Assembly: GCA_964389525.1 (NCBI GenBank)
Contig: CAYMEX010000001.1
Location: 1-64,000, forward strand
DNA length: 64,000 bases
Direction of reading: 5' to 3'
Source of the DNA: JAFLTL01 sp964389525
Lineage (GTDB): Bacteria; Bacteroidota; Bacteroidia; Bacteroidales; Muribaculaceae
Part shown: piece after piece, positions 43,401 through 51,595 of the stretch
How positions within the stretch are numbered: the stretch's first letter is position 1
Layout of the letters: every line of letters begins with the position of its first letter
Notes under the pieces: generated by a model
Seen by the model: only the letters and a program-made list of their open reading frames with translations
What the model was told of the DNA's origin: nothing
The model's database searches: none
Position numbers and translations under genes: made by a program

Positions 43401-43635
43401 GGTCGATGGTCATTGCCTTCTCGGGCGTCAGCCATGCGGCCTTGAACCGTGGGTCGGCCATCAGTGCGGCCTTCGACTCGTAGGGGATGTAGGTGGCATG
43501 CCCCGGCTCTTTGTTCACACCGAGCACATGCTGGTCGGCGATCCAGCTTCTGTCGAAATCAGTTGCTCGCGCCGACGCTGCAGCTTCCATCGAAAAAGTG
43601 ATGAAAACTGCGGCTGCAATTTTGATTAATTTCAT
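40417..43635 (-). CDS. GH2 beta-galactosidase, exported
   Basis: A 1072-residue LacZ-type glycoside hydrolase of family 2, which releases beta-linked galactose. The signal peptide (about 1-22) places it in the periplasm. Jelly-roll (about 60-240), Ig-like (about 240-350), TIM barrel (about 350-650), a second Ig-like domain and the C-terminal beta-galactosidase small chain (about 800-1070) follow. The acid/base Glu lies in LGNENGSG (about 497) and the nucleophile Glu in CEYAHAMG (about 557). It probably takes terminal galactose from mucin, milk or plant glycans. It is a single-gene unit without SusCD partners nearby. Confidence 0.95.
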   Translation of the reverse strand: MKLIKIAAAVFITFSMEAAASARATDFDRSWIADQHVLGVNKEPGHATYIPYESKAALMADPRFKAAWLTPEKAMTIDLNGTWKFKWVPGTPEGPGDSEFQAADLDDSTWDNIRVPMSWEMQPGYNLPTYNNTGYPFVNEPPVAMRGYEEHGIIDHNATGFYRRTFDIPQGWKDKRVFIHFDGVYSCCAVWVNGKFVGYSQGANNDAEFDLTDFVHPGENQLSVRVYRWCDGSYLEGQDMWRMSGIHRDVYLVATPRTFVRDHYITVDGQSADATSGTMNVALKLDNRDNEKTTKTVRLELLDPAGKVIATDTKTVNATTPETDVTLSTGRLSGLTPWNTESPVLYDVVVSQLDGNGKEEMVFSTKYGFRNIGVVNSGDGHYYTVNGKRLFVKGVNIHDSHPLYGRYVDVETMLRDLELMKQANVNTVRTSHYPRQPKMYAMMDAYGLYCIDEADLECHGNNGLTRDTTWTDAFVDRNVRMVMRDRNHPSVIFWSLGNENGSGVNMSHCYDAVRALDSRFIHCHGDKASDMYSEMYTSIGNARKLTDGRDGKPFIMCEYAHAMGQAIGNLAEYWDIIESSKGMVGGCIWDWVDQSVFDPVAIKNGTTISADGYSGWTGGCDYDPWFKTHDNNDKAFQGNFLNNGVITPDRKWTAKLTEVKKVYQNADFLSFDGNKLTIKNEYPFNNLGEMFDLTYSVGRDGVEVESGTASVNIPALTTGEVTLPIKTTPEKGAEYTVTVGLVLKNDKAWASKGYRLADGQFVIQPRVDTLPAVAAKGSLKVKGNTVTGKDFAITFNENGAVESYIYKGHELINAAPEYSDYRRIDNDTEGKQALESPNDWNRGYDYAATGIESHKITSPLRKHKDRASIAMTADGTKAGYDVEYTVYPNGVMDMKVTFTPERRGLRRLGMGMQFAPGFDEVTYYAKGPWSNYIDRQTGSYLGRYTTTIRDMVDENTHPQTYGDHQALRDMTLVNKQNGVNLKIETQGPVAFSLSNYNELEWNHATQFTKLHWADLKKHPQLFAHFDYWQRGIGNNSCGGDCCLPEYETPYPGNYQGAETLTYTLRFIPEVAD

Positions 43636-43755
43636 AAAAGATGATTGGTTATGTTTCTATTGCAAATATAATAGAATGCTTTATTCTGCCGGTAATCAGT
43701 TGTGAGAAAACGGCACTTCAGGCGCAAAAGCGTCCGGCTGAACAGATCTGCCGCG

Positions 43756-44595
43756 TCAGAAAGTGACGGCAAGAGTTATCGACGCGCTTTTGCTGTTCAC
43801 CGAGGGCATGACGACAGACTCCACTCCCCGGCTTTTTCTGCCTGGATCCCTCGTCTCGCTTCCCCTGAAGAGATCTATCACCTCATTTATCGGGTCAATA
43901 AGAAACACGACTATGTTTCCCAGGACTTTAGATCCGCCAAGGGTGTAGCCGTCATCGACGATGCCGCGCTTCAGGCGGTAAAAACATTCGCCTATCGCAC
44001 TGCCTACGAGGGGCGTTATGAAAAGATCCTGATATGACGGACGCTCCATGAAAGCTTCGATGCCAAATTCCCAGCCGATGGTGGAGACGCAGGTGCAATA
44101 GAGGAGCGACTGCCAGGCGTTGAATCCGCAGTTGCGGGCTCCCATGAAATACACAGCTCCGGCATAAGGATGCAGTATGTAGTTGAAATAAAACTTGTCG
44201 TGATCCCACTCGGGGCCTTTGTCTATTACGTGGTTTTTCCATCGCTTGAACAGAGGCACATCGCGCAGCTCGGCGCGGTTCCACGACGTGGCGTCTTCGG
44301 GCAGACACTCAAGCACAAGGAGTGTGCCTACATAAGCGCTGCTCAATACTGCCGTGTTCTGCCATAAGCGTTTCCAGTCGGGCGTGCATTGCCGTTTCGA
44401 GAAAGAATAGGGCAGATCATATATGTTTGTCTTAAGCTCCGTGAACTCTATTGCGCAGATGTCGCCGATGACGCTGTCTGCGGCGCTCACTTGATGCCCG
44501 TCGCTGATATTCTGACTCGACGCCATGAGGCATACCGACAGCATGAAGCTCTGTAGTATCTTAAATCGGCGGTATACTGACTTTGCTATCTTCAT
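43756..44595 (-). CDS. DUF3943 family exported protein
   Basis: A 279-residue protein of the DUF3943 family, found in Bacteroidetes and other Gram-negatives with unknown role. A signal peptide (about 12-28) precedes the domain; hallmarks are the membrane-like stretches and YFNYILHPYAGAVYFMGARN, QSLLYCTCVSTIGWEFGIEA and PLVGSAIGECFYRLKR. ATG 44595 is preferred because the longer in-frame start (44646) adds residues with no signal character. It is followed, in the opposite sense, by the GH2 gene region without overlap. Confidence 0.85.
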   Translation of the reverse strand: MKIAKSVYRRFKILQSFMLSVCLMASSQNISDGHQVSAADSVIGDICAIEFTELKTNIYDLPYSFSKRQCTPDWKRLWQNTAVLSSAYVGTLLVLECLPEDATSWNRAELRDVPLFKRWKNHVIDKGPEWDHDKFYFNYILHPYAGAVYFMGARNCGFNAWQSLLYCTCVSTIGWEFGIEAFMERPSYQDLFITPLVGSAIGECFYRLKRGIVDDGYTLGGSKVLGNIVVFLIDPINEVIDLFRGSETRDPGRKSRGVESVVMPSVNSKSASITLAVTF

Positions 44596-44743
44596 ATCCG
44601 GTTTTAACCTAAAATTAGGCCAAAACCGGAGAGGGATACAAGTCAAATGGTATAGGATTTTGGCTGTTTACAGAACAGAACCCAATAATTCTATAAAAAC
44701 AGCACTTTATGCCAATGGAGACCGGCGGGGGTATTCGGTCATG

Positions 44744-46027
44744 CTATTTGCCGACGTTCAGACGCAATCCGAGGTTCAGATTGAAATTAAGCGGCTTGTC
44801 GTTGTAGATGGTTTTGACGGGTGAACCATTGTCGATATGATAGCTGGCGCCCGGCTCTGCATAAAGGCTTATAAGATTCGACACATTGAGCTGTAAGCCG
44901 GCCGACACATTCACCGACCATTGCAGCGTTTTCACCTTGGCGTCCTCGGTCTCTTTGCGCCGGTTGCTGCTGTCAAAGAAATAGTCTTTCTCGATCTTGC
45001 CTGAAACGCATTTCTCGGCCATCACTCCGGCCGACCCGTAAACGTCGAGGCGCTTCCACGACATAGCCCGGTATTTCACGTTAAGCGGTATGCCGATGTA
45101 GTGGAGCTTCTGGCGTCCCGACATGTAATTCTCAGCGCCACCATATTTCATGTCGGATGTCAGATTGGTGTAGACAATTCCCGACTCAAGTGCGACACGG
45201 TCGTTGAGCCGGTAGGCCACGGTGGCTCCGGTTCTTATCGGGAGGCGGTGTTTCATCTCCGTGACGACTTCGCGCCCTTTGTTGAACAGCAGGATGCCGA
45301 GCATCGGGCTGTCTTTCCAGGCCATGCCGTCGGTGCCCGCAACATTGTCAGCCGCATATGTCGGCGAGGCGTTGTGCTTGGTCATGTCGACTCCGCCTGA
45401 CGTGAAAACGCCGATCGAAACGTGGCTGTGTCCATTGCCCGGTCTGCGCGTAAACGCCTTGGCGTAGTAATATTGGCCGGAAGTCTTCTTGCGTGCGGTG
45501 CAGATGTCGTTTCTGTCGGCCTGACGTACAATGCTGTCGGCTTCCTCACTGGCGGCGGGGGAGTGCCCGGCCTCCATGTCGGCGGGAGCTGTCACGCAGG
45601 AGTCTGTTGTGTTAGTCTCGCGGCGATAAGCCGTCGCGTCGTTTCCGTCGGCGATTTCCGACAGCATTGTTGACGGGCTGACGATTTTCGGGGTGTATGG
45701 CATACGCTTGTCCGGCGACGTAATGACTGCGGGGCTAACGTCGCGATTGCTGCTTACGGTCTCGGAGACGAAATGCGGTGTCTCGGCCGTTGTCTCCTCG
45801 GGCTGTATTCCCTCTCTCACGGGATGCCACATATACACAGTCACGGCAATAGCAATCATGGCCGCTATACCCGCACACCTTCTCATCCAGACGCGCGCCG
45901 TCGTGCGTCTGCGCAGGTTTTCTTGGCGTGCTCTTGCGCTACCGATCGCTTCCCACAGACCGTCGGGCTCTTCGGTCTCAAAGTCCGACATACGGTCATG
46001 TATATCTTTAAGCCACTGGTCTTTCAT
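44744..46027 (-). CDS. Anti-sigma factor fused to an outer-membrane-type barrel
   Basis: A 427-residue protein. The N-terminus (about 1-45, WLKDIHDRMSDFETEEPDGL) is like cytoplasmic anti-sigma domains of Bacteroidetes; a single transmembrane helix (about 51-67) follows, then a long Thr/Glu-rich linker, and about residues 225-427 form a PorT-like beta barrel with alternating strands and GLRLNVGK at the end. Its ATG overlaps the sigma-factor stop by four bases. A barrel fused to an inner-membrane anti-sigma factor would have to span or bridge both membranes, or the barrel domain may fold as a periplasmic sheet. Confidence 0.82.
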   Translation of the reverse strand: MKDQWLKDIHDRMSDFETEEPDGLWEAIGSARARQENLRRRTTARVWMRRCAGIAAMIAIAVTVYMWHPVREGIQPEETTAETPHFVSETVSSNRDVSPAVITSPDKRMPYTPKIVSPSTMLSEIADGNDATAYRRETNTTDSCVTAPADMEAGHSPAASEEADSIVRQADRNDICTARKKTSGQYYYAKAFTRRPGNGHSHVSIGVFTSGGVDMTKHNASPTYAADNVAGTDGMAWKDSPMLGILLFNKGREVVTEMKHRLPIRTGATVAYRLNDRVALESGIVYTNLTSDMKYGGAENYMSGRQKLHYIGIPLNVKYRAMSWKRLDVYGSAGVMAEKCVSGKIEKDYFFDSSNRRKETEDAKVKTLQWSVNVSAGLQLNVSNLISLYAEPGASYHIDNGSPVKTIYNDKPLNFNLNLGLRLNVGK

Positions 46028-46581
46028 TGCTGTACTGATTCAAATAATGACTGGTATTTTTTTAGCCGTGAGGCGAGTGCCGTTTTGGCGCGGTGCAGTT
46101 GCGATGCCGATGTGCTTTCTTTGATGTTAAGTATCTGTGCGATTTCGCGATGACTCTTTTCTTCCAGGACATAGAGGTTGAATACAGCGCGGTATCCGTC
46201 GGGCAGCTCCCTTATAGCTTTGTGGATTATCTCGGCAGGCAGGTTGTCGATGTCGGGCTCCTCGCTTGTCGCTTCTCCGGCCTCGGTCAGATCTGTAAAT
46301 TTCATCCTCCCGTTGCGCTGCATGAAATTCATCGTCATATTCACCACGATCCTGCACATCCATGCTCTGAGCGAACCCTCGCCACGGAAGTCAAATGAGT
46401 CGAGAGATGAAAAGATCTTCAGAAAACTCTCCTGAAGCACGTCTCTGACATCTTCCGGGTTGATGATATAGCGTGAGCACACGGCGGTGAGGTAGCGCAC
46501 ATGGCGGCTGTATATCGCCTTCTGTGCGCTTGCATCGCCGTTGCGGGCTTTCTTCACGAGTATATCCTCACGGTCTGTCAT
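46024..46581 (-). CDS. ECF-type RNA polymerase sigma factor
   Basis: A 185-residue sigma-70 family factor of the ECF group. Region 2 (about 20-90) has YIINPEDVRDVLQESFLKIF and RAWMCRIVVNMTMNFMQRNG; region 4 (about 125-180) has LPDGYRAVFNLYVLEEKSHR, the helix-turn-helix EIAQILNIKESTSASQLHRA. It starts the unit whose second gene is the barrel-fused anti-sigma factor, four bases overlapping, so the pair is a cell-envelope signalling switch. The regulon cannot be read from the window. Confidence 0.95.
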   Translation of the reverse strand: MTDREDILVKKARNGDASAQKAIYSRHVRYLTAVCSRYIINPEDVRDVLQESFLKIFSSLDSFDFRGEGSLRAWMCRIVVNMTMNFMQRNGRMKFTDLTEAGEATSEEPDIDNLPAEIIHKAIRELPDGYRAVFNLYVLEEKSHREIAQILNIKESTSASQLHRAKTALASRLKKYQSLFESVQQ

Positions 46582-46705
46582 TGCATGGTCTGCTGCTTTT
46601 CAGATGCCATGAAAGCGGATACGAAAAAATGTATCCGCTTCCACTCTAAACACCTGAGCCAATGTGTGTCGTAGCGTCACAACACATTCTCTTCTATAGT
46701 ATAGA

Positions 46706-47446
46706 TCAGATTATACGCGCGGTTTTGGTGCTCAGCACGCGGTCGAGTGCGGGTGCTGTGTCCTGGCGGGAGCGCATGAGCAGTTCAAGTTCGGTCGACT
46801 TTTCGCCGGTGAACGACATCCAGCGCAGTTTTATCTTGACGGTCTCGTTAAAGCCGGGCAGGTCGTTGAGGTTGAATGCGATAAGCGCGTCGCCCATCTC
46901 TCCGAAGGTGTCTCCGTCTGCATCGTGGCACAGCAGCATCTCAAACGGGTCGTCGGGATTGACGCCTGTCACAAGATTGAGCACATGAGGCTTGAGGCTG
47001 CCGTCCCAGCGGGTGCGTATGCGCAGGGTGATGTATCCGTCCTCCGCAACCGTCACCCAGTCGGCGACTATCTCGATGGGGTCGTTGCCGAATACCTCGT
47101 CATCGTTTCCGGTCGTGGCGACGGGGAGCTTGGTGCGGATGCTGTCGATCCAGTTCACTCTCACATCGCGCATGTCGACTCCGTAGCCTGTATGTCCGGT
47201 CTCGGTGTAGTTGACGAGCGCCCTCACTTCCTTGTCGCCATAAGGCGATTTCGACATGTTGACGGGAATGAGCACCGTCTCGTTGTCGAGGTTCATCACA
47301 AACGAGCCGTCGTCGTTGGGGCACACAGTCACCACGGCTGTGGGACGGAGAAGATCCATGTTGTCGTCGCTGTCGACGTCGCATGACTGGAAAAACACCG
47401 CTGAGCACAGAATACCCGCTGTCAGAATTGATATAGACTTTTTCAT
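46706..47446 (-). CDS. NigD-like lipoprotein
   Basis: A 246-residue lipoprotein of the NigD family of Bacteroidetes (named from the P. intermedia/nigrescin bacteriocin locus). The signal ends with FFQSC (Cys near 21). The N-terminal OB-like and the C-terminal domain show typical RPTAVVTVCPNDDGSFVMNL and LKLRWM-type strands. ATG 47446 gives a normal signal peptide; an upstream in-frame start adds 12 hydrophilic residues. The function is unknown; many copies are scattered in Bacteroidales genomes. Confidence 0.85.
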   Translation of the reverse strand: MKKSISILTAGILCSAVFFQSCDVDSDDNMDLLRPTAVVTVCPNDDGSFVMNLDNETVLIPVNMSKSPYGDKEVRALVNYTETGHTGYGVDMRDVRVNWIDSIRTKLPVATTGNDDEVFGNDPIEIVADWVTVAEDGYITLRIRTRWDGSLKPHVLNLVTGVNPDDPFEMLLCHDADGDTFGEMGDALIAFNLNDLPGFNETVKIKLRWMSFTGEKSTELELLMRSRQDTAPALDRVLSTKTARII

Positions 47447-47536
47447 AATGTGATTTTGATGTTTCTGTCCTATGAAACACACGACTGCGTCAAATCTTGC
47501 ATGAAAAATGAAATTTTTTATTTCACCGTTTTTTTA

Positions 47537-47544
47537 TATTTTTG
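47537..47544 (+). promoter_or_regulatory. -7 box for the YccF gene
   Basis: TATTTTTG matches TAnnTTTG, 35 bases before ATG 47580. Confidence 0.6.
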
Positions 47545-47579
47545 AATTTCATAAGACTCACACCTCAAAAGTCCATGAC

Positions 47580-47948
47580 ATGAACATATTAGGCAATATC
47601 CTGTGGCTCGTGCTCGGCGGCATTTTCACCGCAGTGGAGTATTTCGTTTCGAGCCTGCTTATGATGATTACGATCATAGGCATACCTTTCGGACTTCAGA
47701 CGCTGAAACTCGGGCTGCTTGCCCTGTGGCCTTTTGGGCACAGTGTGACCGACAGCGGTAACTCGGGCGGTTGCCTCTGTCTGGTGATGAATGTCCTGTG
47801 GATAATACTCGGCGGGTTTGCCATATGCCTCACTCATCTCGTGTTCGGACTGATCCTGTGCATCACGATCATAGGCATCCCGTTCGGACGTCAGCACTTC
47901 AAGCTCGCCGCGCTGGCGCTGACCCCTTTCGGTAAGACCATCGTGTGA
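47580..47948 (+). CDS. yccF: YccF domain membrane protein
   Basis: A 122-residue membrane protein with two copies of the YccF motif: ILWLVLGGIFTAVEYFVSSL then ITIIGIPFGLQTLKL, and VLWIILGGFAICLTHLVFGL then ITIIGIPFGRQHFKLA. Each copy has a hairpin of two membrane helices with the shared GIPFGxQ loop. Function is unknown. ATG 47580 is the family start; the in-frame ATG 72 bases upstream overlaps the promoter. Confidence 0.92.
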   Translation: MNILGNILWLVLGGIFTAVEYFVSSLLMMITIIGIPFGLQTLKLGLLALWPFGHSVTDSGNSGGCLCLVMNVLWIILGGFAICLTHLVFGLILCITIIGIPFGRQHFKLAALALTPFGKTIV

Positions 47949-47990
47949 GGCTTGCCCGAGAAGTCTGCAAATGGGCTTCCGTCCGGCTGT

Positions 47991-48401
47991 TCAATATATG
48001 AAGCGGTCGGCGTGCTTGTCGCCGTACTCATCGAGCTTAGTGGCATACTCGATGAAGTGAGGCTGCTTCATGTGGCGGTCGAGTGCCTCCTGGCTCTCCC
48101 ATGTCTCGACAATGATGAACTCGCCCGGAGCCGTCACGCTCTCATACATGTCGTAGGAGATGCACCCCTCCTCTTTCTGCGAGGGCTCGATCAGCTTGCG
48201 GGCTGTCTCGATGGCCTCGGCCCGCTTCTGCTCGTCGGCAGCCGACAGAAATACGTTAAGCCGCAGTGTCTTCGGCGTCTCGGCTACAGTGGCCTCCGGC
48301 GTTGTGTCGGCGACCGTGTCGGCGCCTTTCTCTCCCTGGCATGATGCAAGTGCCAGCATTGCGGCTCCTGCGGCAAAAACATACAGTGTCTTCATATTCA
48401 T
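47991..48401 (-). CDS. Antibiotic biosynthesis monooxygenase-like lipoprotein
   Basis: A 136-residue lipoprotein: signal peptide ending LALASC (Cys near 21), a Thr/Ala/Glu linker, and an ABM (dimeric alpha-beta barrel) domain at about 45-130 with LIEPSQKEEGCISYDMYES, EFIIVETWESQEALDRHMKQ and PHFIEYATKLDEY. Cytosolic relatives such as YgiN act on quinols; export is unusual for the fold but seen in Bacteroidales. The exact substrate is unknown. Confidence 0.88.
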   Translation of the reverse strand: MNMKTLYVFAAGAAMLALASCQGEKGADTVADTTPEATVAETPKTLRLNVFLSAADEQKRAEAIETARKLIEPSQKEEGCISYDMYESVTAPGEFIIVETWESQEALDRHMKQPHFIEYATKLDEYGDKHADRFIY

Positions 48402-48572
48402 TACACGTTGTGATTTTGTTGTGGCGCGAAATTACAAAATCCGTTACATCAATTAAATTTTGGCACTATGTATTTTATTAGTAACTTTACCGCATAGTAC
48501 TCCGCCGCTGACAACTACGGCTGAACAACGCCACATGCATAAACGTTAATCAGATACCAAATTAACTCAACT

Positions 48573-48788
48573 ATGGCAACTAACAACACTCCGAAGATTG
48601 CTCGCATGATATTTGGCATCTTCATGATTATCATTTATGTAGGGATGGGTATATTGCTTCTGGTCAACTTCTTTGCCTGGGAGAACGGCAGTTGGGAATG
48701 GCTGCGCTGGACCGGCGGCGTGCTCCTGATACTGTATGGCATATGGCGGGCCTACCGGCAGTTTGCCGGAATAGACTCGAGCCTCTGA
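48573..48788 (+). CDS. Small membrane protein before the PstS-like gene
   Basis: A 71-residue protein with two transmembrane segments (about 13-32, FGIFMIIIYVGMGILLLVNF, and about 43-60). I recognise no named family. It lies 41 bases upstream of the PstS-like gene on the same strand. In other Bacteroidales similar short proteins precede PstS-like genes near ExbBD/TonB; those are not present here. Confidence 0.7.
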   Translation: MATNNTPKIARMIFGIFMIIIYVGMGILLLVNFFAWENGSWEWLRWTGGVLLILYGIWRAYRQFAGIDSSL

Positions 48789-48829
48789 TCCCGCTCAAGT
48801 CTCCCCAGGACATATATCAACGATCCGAC

Positions 48830-49831
48830 ATGAAGACAAGGAAACTCCTAAAGGCTATGGCAGCGGCAGGCATGGCACTACTTCTGGCCACTGCACCCGG
48901 CTGCAAGAAATACAGCAAGACACCTCCCGAGGGCTCGTCGACCAACGGGATAACACGCCTTGTGTGTGATGCGACATTCGAGAACATCATGCAGCAGGAA
49001 ATCGAGGTGTTTGAGTACATCTATCCTCATGCCGACGTCCTCCCGTACTATCTCGATGAGAAGGCCTGCATCGACTCGCTGCTTGAGCTGAAGGCAAACG
49101 CCGGTGTGACCACGCGTCCGCTCTCTGAGAAAGAAATCAGTTACCTCAAGTCGAAAAAGAAACGTGTCTATCAGAAGTGCGTGGCGATCGACGCCGTGGC
49201 TCTGATCGTCAACAACGACAACCCTGTCGACCGCATCGACCTGAAGGACCTGAAAGACATAATGACCGGAAAGATCCAGGACTGGGACCAGATGGGCCCC
49301 GGGCTGAAAAAACTCGGCAAGATCGACATTGTCTTCGAGCATGAAGGATCGAGTACAGTCAACTTTATGAGAGACTCGCTGATGAACGGTGCTCCTTTCG
49401 GCGACAACGTGTTTGCGCAGGGATCGAGTCAGGCCGTGTACGATGCGGTCAGGGAGCGCAAGAATGCCATAGGCGTGCTTGGCGTCAGCTGGCTGTCGGC
49501 TGATCTCGACGGCACACCCGCCGGATCGACCGAGGAGCTCGCAAAAGCGTCGGAGAAATCCGACACAACTGCCCTCGACTTCACCCCCGACATCAAGGTG
49601 CTCAAGGTGCAGCAGCCCGGCACGCCGAGCTACTGGAAACCCTACCAGCAGTATATCTACGAGGGGAAATACCCGTTGCTGCGCTCGATCTACATGATCA
49701 CGACCAGCGTGCCCGGTGCTCCGGCCCACGGCTTCTACTCGTTCGTCACCGGCGTGCAGGGACAGAAACTCATGCTCATGACCGGCATACTGCCCTCGCA
49801 CATACATGCCCACATGGTGAAAGTCGAGTGA
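48830..49831 (+). CDS. PstS-like phosphate-binding lipoprotein
   Basis: A 333-residue periplasmic binding-protein-like lipoprotein (signal ending TAPGC, Cys near 24). The fold is that of PstS: LVCDATFENIMQQEIEVFEY, an early ligand loop, ATVNFMRDSL-like EHEGSSTVNFMRDSL and IGVLGVSWLSADLDG. The charged binding loops differ from classical PstS (TGSSTGxxA), so phosphate specificity is not certain. A PstA/B/C transporter is not in the window; in this phylum such genes often go with TonB-ExbBD and TPR genes. The next gene is a TPR protein. Confidence 0.8.
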   Translation: MKTRKLLKAMAAAGMALLLATAPGCKKYSKTPPEGSSTNGITRLVCDATFENIMQQEIEVFEYIYPHADVLPYYLDEKACIDSLLELKANAGVTTRPLSEKEISYLKSKKKRVYQKCVAIDAVALIVNNDNPVDRIDLKDLKDIMTGKIQDWDQMGPGLKKLGKIDIVFEHEGSSTVNFMRDSLMNGAPFGDNVFAQGSSQAVYDAVRERKNAIGVLGVSWLSADLDGTPAGSTEELAKASEKSDTTALDFTPDIKVLKVQQPGTPSYWKPYQQYIYEGKYPLLRSIYMITTSVPGAPAHGFYSFVTGVQGQKLMLMTGILPSHIHAHMVKVE

Positions 49832-49894
49832 GCATACAAGACGGAAATCAATAACAATCAAGAAAAAAATAAAACACTAACTTCAGTCATCCAG

Positions 49895-51511
49895 ATGAAA
49901 TTTAAGCTGCTCCTGAGCCTGCTCGCTGCAGGAACGCTGAGTGTCGCCGCTCAGCAAGGCTACAAAGACGGCGTAGAGTACTTCAGAGCCGACAAGGCCG
50001 AAGATGCGAAGATCATACTCGACCGTACGATCAACGACGCTTCGACCGACAAGGCGGAAGCTAACTACTACCTCGGCCAGATTGCCCTCTCGCAAGGCGA
50101 CAATGCCGCAGCCAAGTCATACTTCGACAAAGGCATCGCTGCAAATGCTGAAAATCCGTTCAACTATGTAGGTCTCGGCGCCGTCGATCTGAAAAAGGGT
50201 GACGCCAAGAGCGCACAGGAACAATTCAAACAGGCACGCAACCTCGATAAGAAAAACGCCGTGATGCTCACCGACATCGCACGCGCCTACTACAACGCCG
50301 ACCCCGTTGCCTATCAGAAAGAGATCGACAAGTTTCTCACCGACGCCAAGAAGGCCGACAAGACCTGCCCGGCTATCTACATCCTCGAGGGTGACATGCT
50401 CGCTCCCGAGAACATCGGCGATGCCGTAGGATACTACGAGATGGCGTGGAACTACGACAAGAACAACCAGTTCCCCGAGGCATACGTGAAGTATGCGCAG
50501 GTTTACTTCTCTGTTAACCCCGAGTTCGCTATCCAGCGTCTTCAGGAGCTTATCCAGAAGAACCCCAACTCGGCTCTCGCACAGCGTGAGCTCGCCGAGA
50601 AGTACTACGACAACAACCAGCTGACAATGGCTGCCCGCGAGTACGGCAAATACATCCAGAACCCCAACCACTTCCAGAAAGACGAGCAGCGTTACGTAGG
50701 TCTTCTCTATTTCGCAAAAGAGTATGATCCCTCGCTGAAGCTGGCCGGTGAGATCCTCTCGAAAGATCCGGGCAACCACTACATGGAGCGCATGGTGTTC
50801 CTCAACAAGGCCGCTCTTGAAAACTGGGCCGACGCTGCGGCTGCCGCACAGACATTCTTCGCCAACACCAACGCCAAGGAGTTCACCGCAACCGACTACA
50901 CCACCTATGGCGACGTGCTGTTCCACACCGGCGACACCATCGCCGCTGTCGACAGCTACAAGAAGGCAGTGGAGCTCCACCCCGACAAGGCTGATAACGT
51001 CAAGAGTCTCTCCGAGGCCTATGCTTCGGCCAAGATGTACGACAAGTCGGCTGAGAGCTTCGAGCAGTACCTCGGCATGATCGAGCCGTCGACCAACGAC
51101 AAGTTCACCCTTGGCCGCCGCTACAGCAACGCATCGGCCATGGCTACCGACTCGATCGCCAAGGCGCAGTATGCCGACAAGGCTCTCTTCTACCTCGACG
51201 AGGTGCTGAAAGTCGTGCCCGACAACTTCACTGTTGCCAACCAGAAGGCCATCACGCTCTACAACCGTAACAACCAGGAGATGAGCCAGCCGATTGTCGA
51301 TGCTTTCCTCGCTGCCATCGCGATCCTCGATAAAGACCGTAAGGCCAACAAGGTCAGCCACAAGAACGACTACGTGCGTGCCTACAACCTTATCGCCAAC
51401 TATTATCTCGGTGAGGGCGACAAGGAGACTGCCAAGCAGTATCTCACCCTCTTCCTTGAGGTAGATCCCGACAACCAGCCGCTCCGCGACTACGTCGAGA
51501 AAATGAAGTAA
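49895..51511 (+). CDS. Tetratricopeptide repeat protein, exported
   Basis: A 538-residue protein with a signal peptide (about 1-19, ending VAA) and TPR repeats throughout, e.g. TDKAEANYYLGQIALSQGDN, YVGLGAVDLKKGDAKSAQEQ and LGEGDKETAKQYLTLFLEVD. It probably organises a periplasmic complex; no enzyme motif is seen. The codon usage favours the commonest codons (AAG, CTC, GAC), suggesting strong expression. It follows the PstS-like gene by 63 bases, and a terminator closes the unit. Confidence 0.9.
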   Translation: MKFKLLLSLLAAGTLSVAAQQGYKDGVEYFRADKAEDAKIILDRTINDASTDKAEANYYLGQIALSQGDNAAAKSYFDKGIAANAENPFNYVGLGAVDLKKGDAKSAQEQFKQARNLDKKNAVMLTDIARAYYNADPVAYQKEIDKFLTDAKKADKTCPAIYILEGDMLAPENIGDAVGYYEMAWNYDKNNQFPEAYVKYAQVYFSVNPEFAIQRLQELIQKNPNSALAQRELAEKYYDNNQLTMAAREYGKYIQNPNHFQKDEQRYVGLLYFAKEYDPSLKLAGEILSKDPGNHYMERMVFLNKAALENWADAAAAAQTFFANTNAKEFTATDYTTYGDVLFHTGDTIAAVDSYKKAVELHPDKADNVKSLSEAYASAKMYDKSAESFEQYLGMIEPSTNDKFTLGRRYSNASAMATDSIAKAQYADKALFYLDEVLKVVPDNFTVANQKAITLYNRNNQEMSQPIVDAFLAAIAILDKDRKANKVSHKNDYVRAYNLIANYYLGEGDKETAKQYLTLFLEVDPDNQPLRDYVEKMK

Positions 51512-51537
51512 GCCGACAGTTTTTCTTACAATATAGC

Positions 51538-51582
51538 CGGAGATGTGCCAAAGCCCTGTTTTGACACATCTCCGCTTTTTTT
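51538..51582 (+). terminator. Terminator of the TPR gene
   Basis: CGGAGATGTG (51538-51547) pairs with CACATCTCCG (51565-51574), with CCAAA/TTTTG extending it, followed by C and seven T residues. It ends only 13 bases before the sialidase ATG. Confidence 0.93.
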
Positions 51583-51595
51583 ACCCGATCAGATA

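Noticed and set aside
40417..43635. Polysaccharide utilisation locus around the beta-galactosidase
   Set aside because: No SusC/SusD pair or hybrid two-component regulator is adjacent; the ECF sigma/anti-sigma pair 1 kb away is paired with a barrel, not with SusCD, so the link is not supported.
48692..48829. Longer start for the PstS-like protein
   Set aside because: The added 46 residues overlap the preceding small membrane protein gene in another frame and would bury the signal peptide and lipobox.
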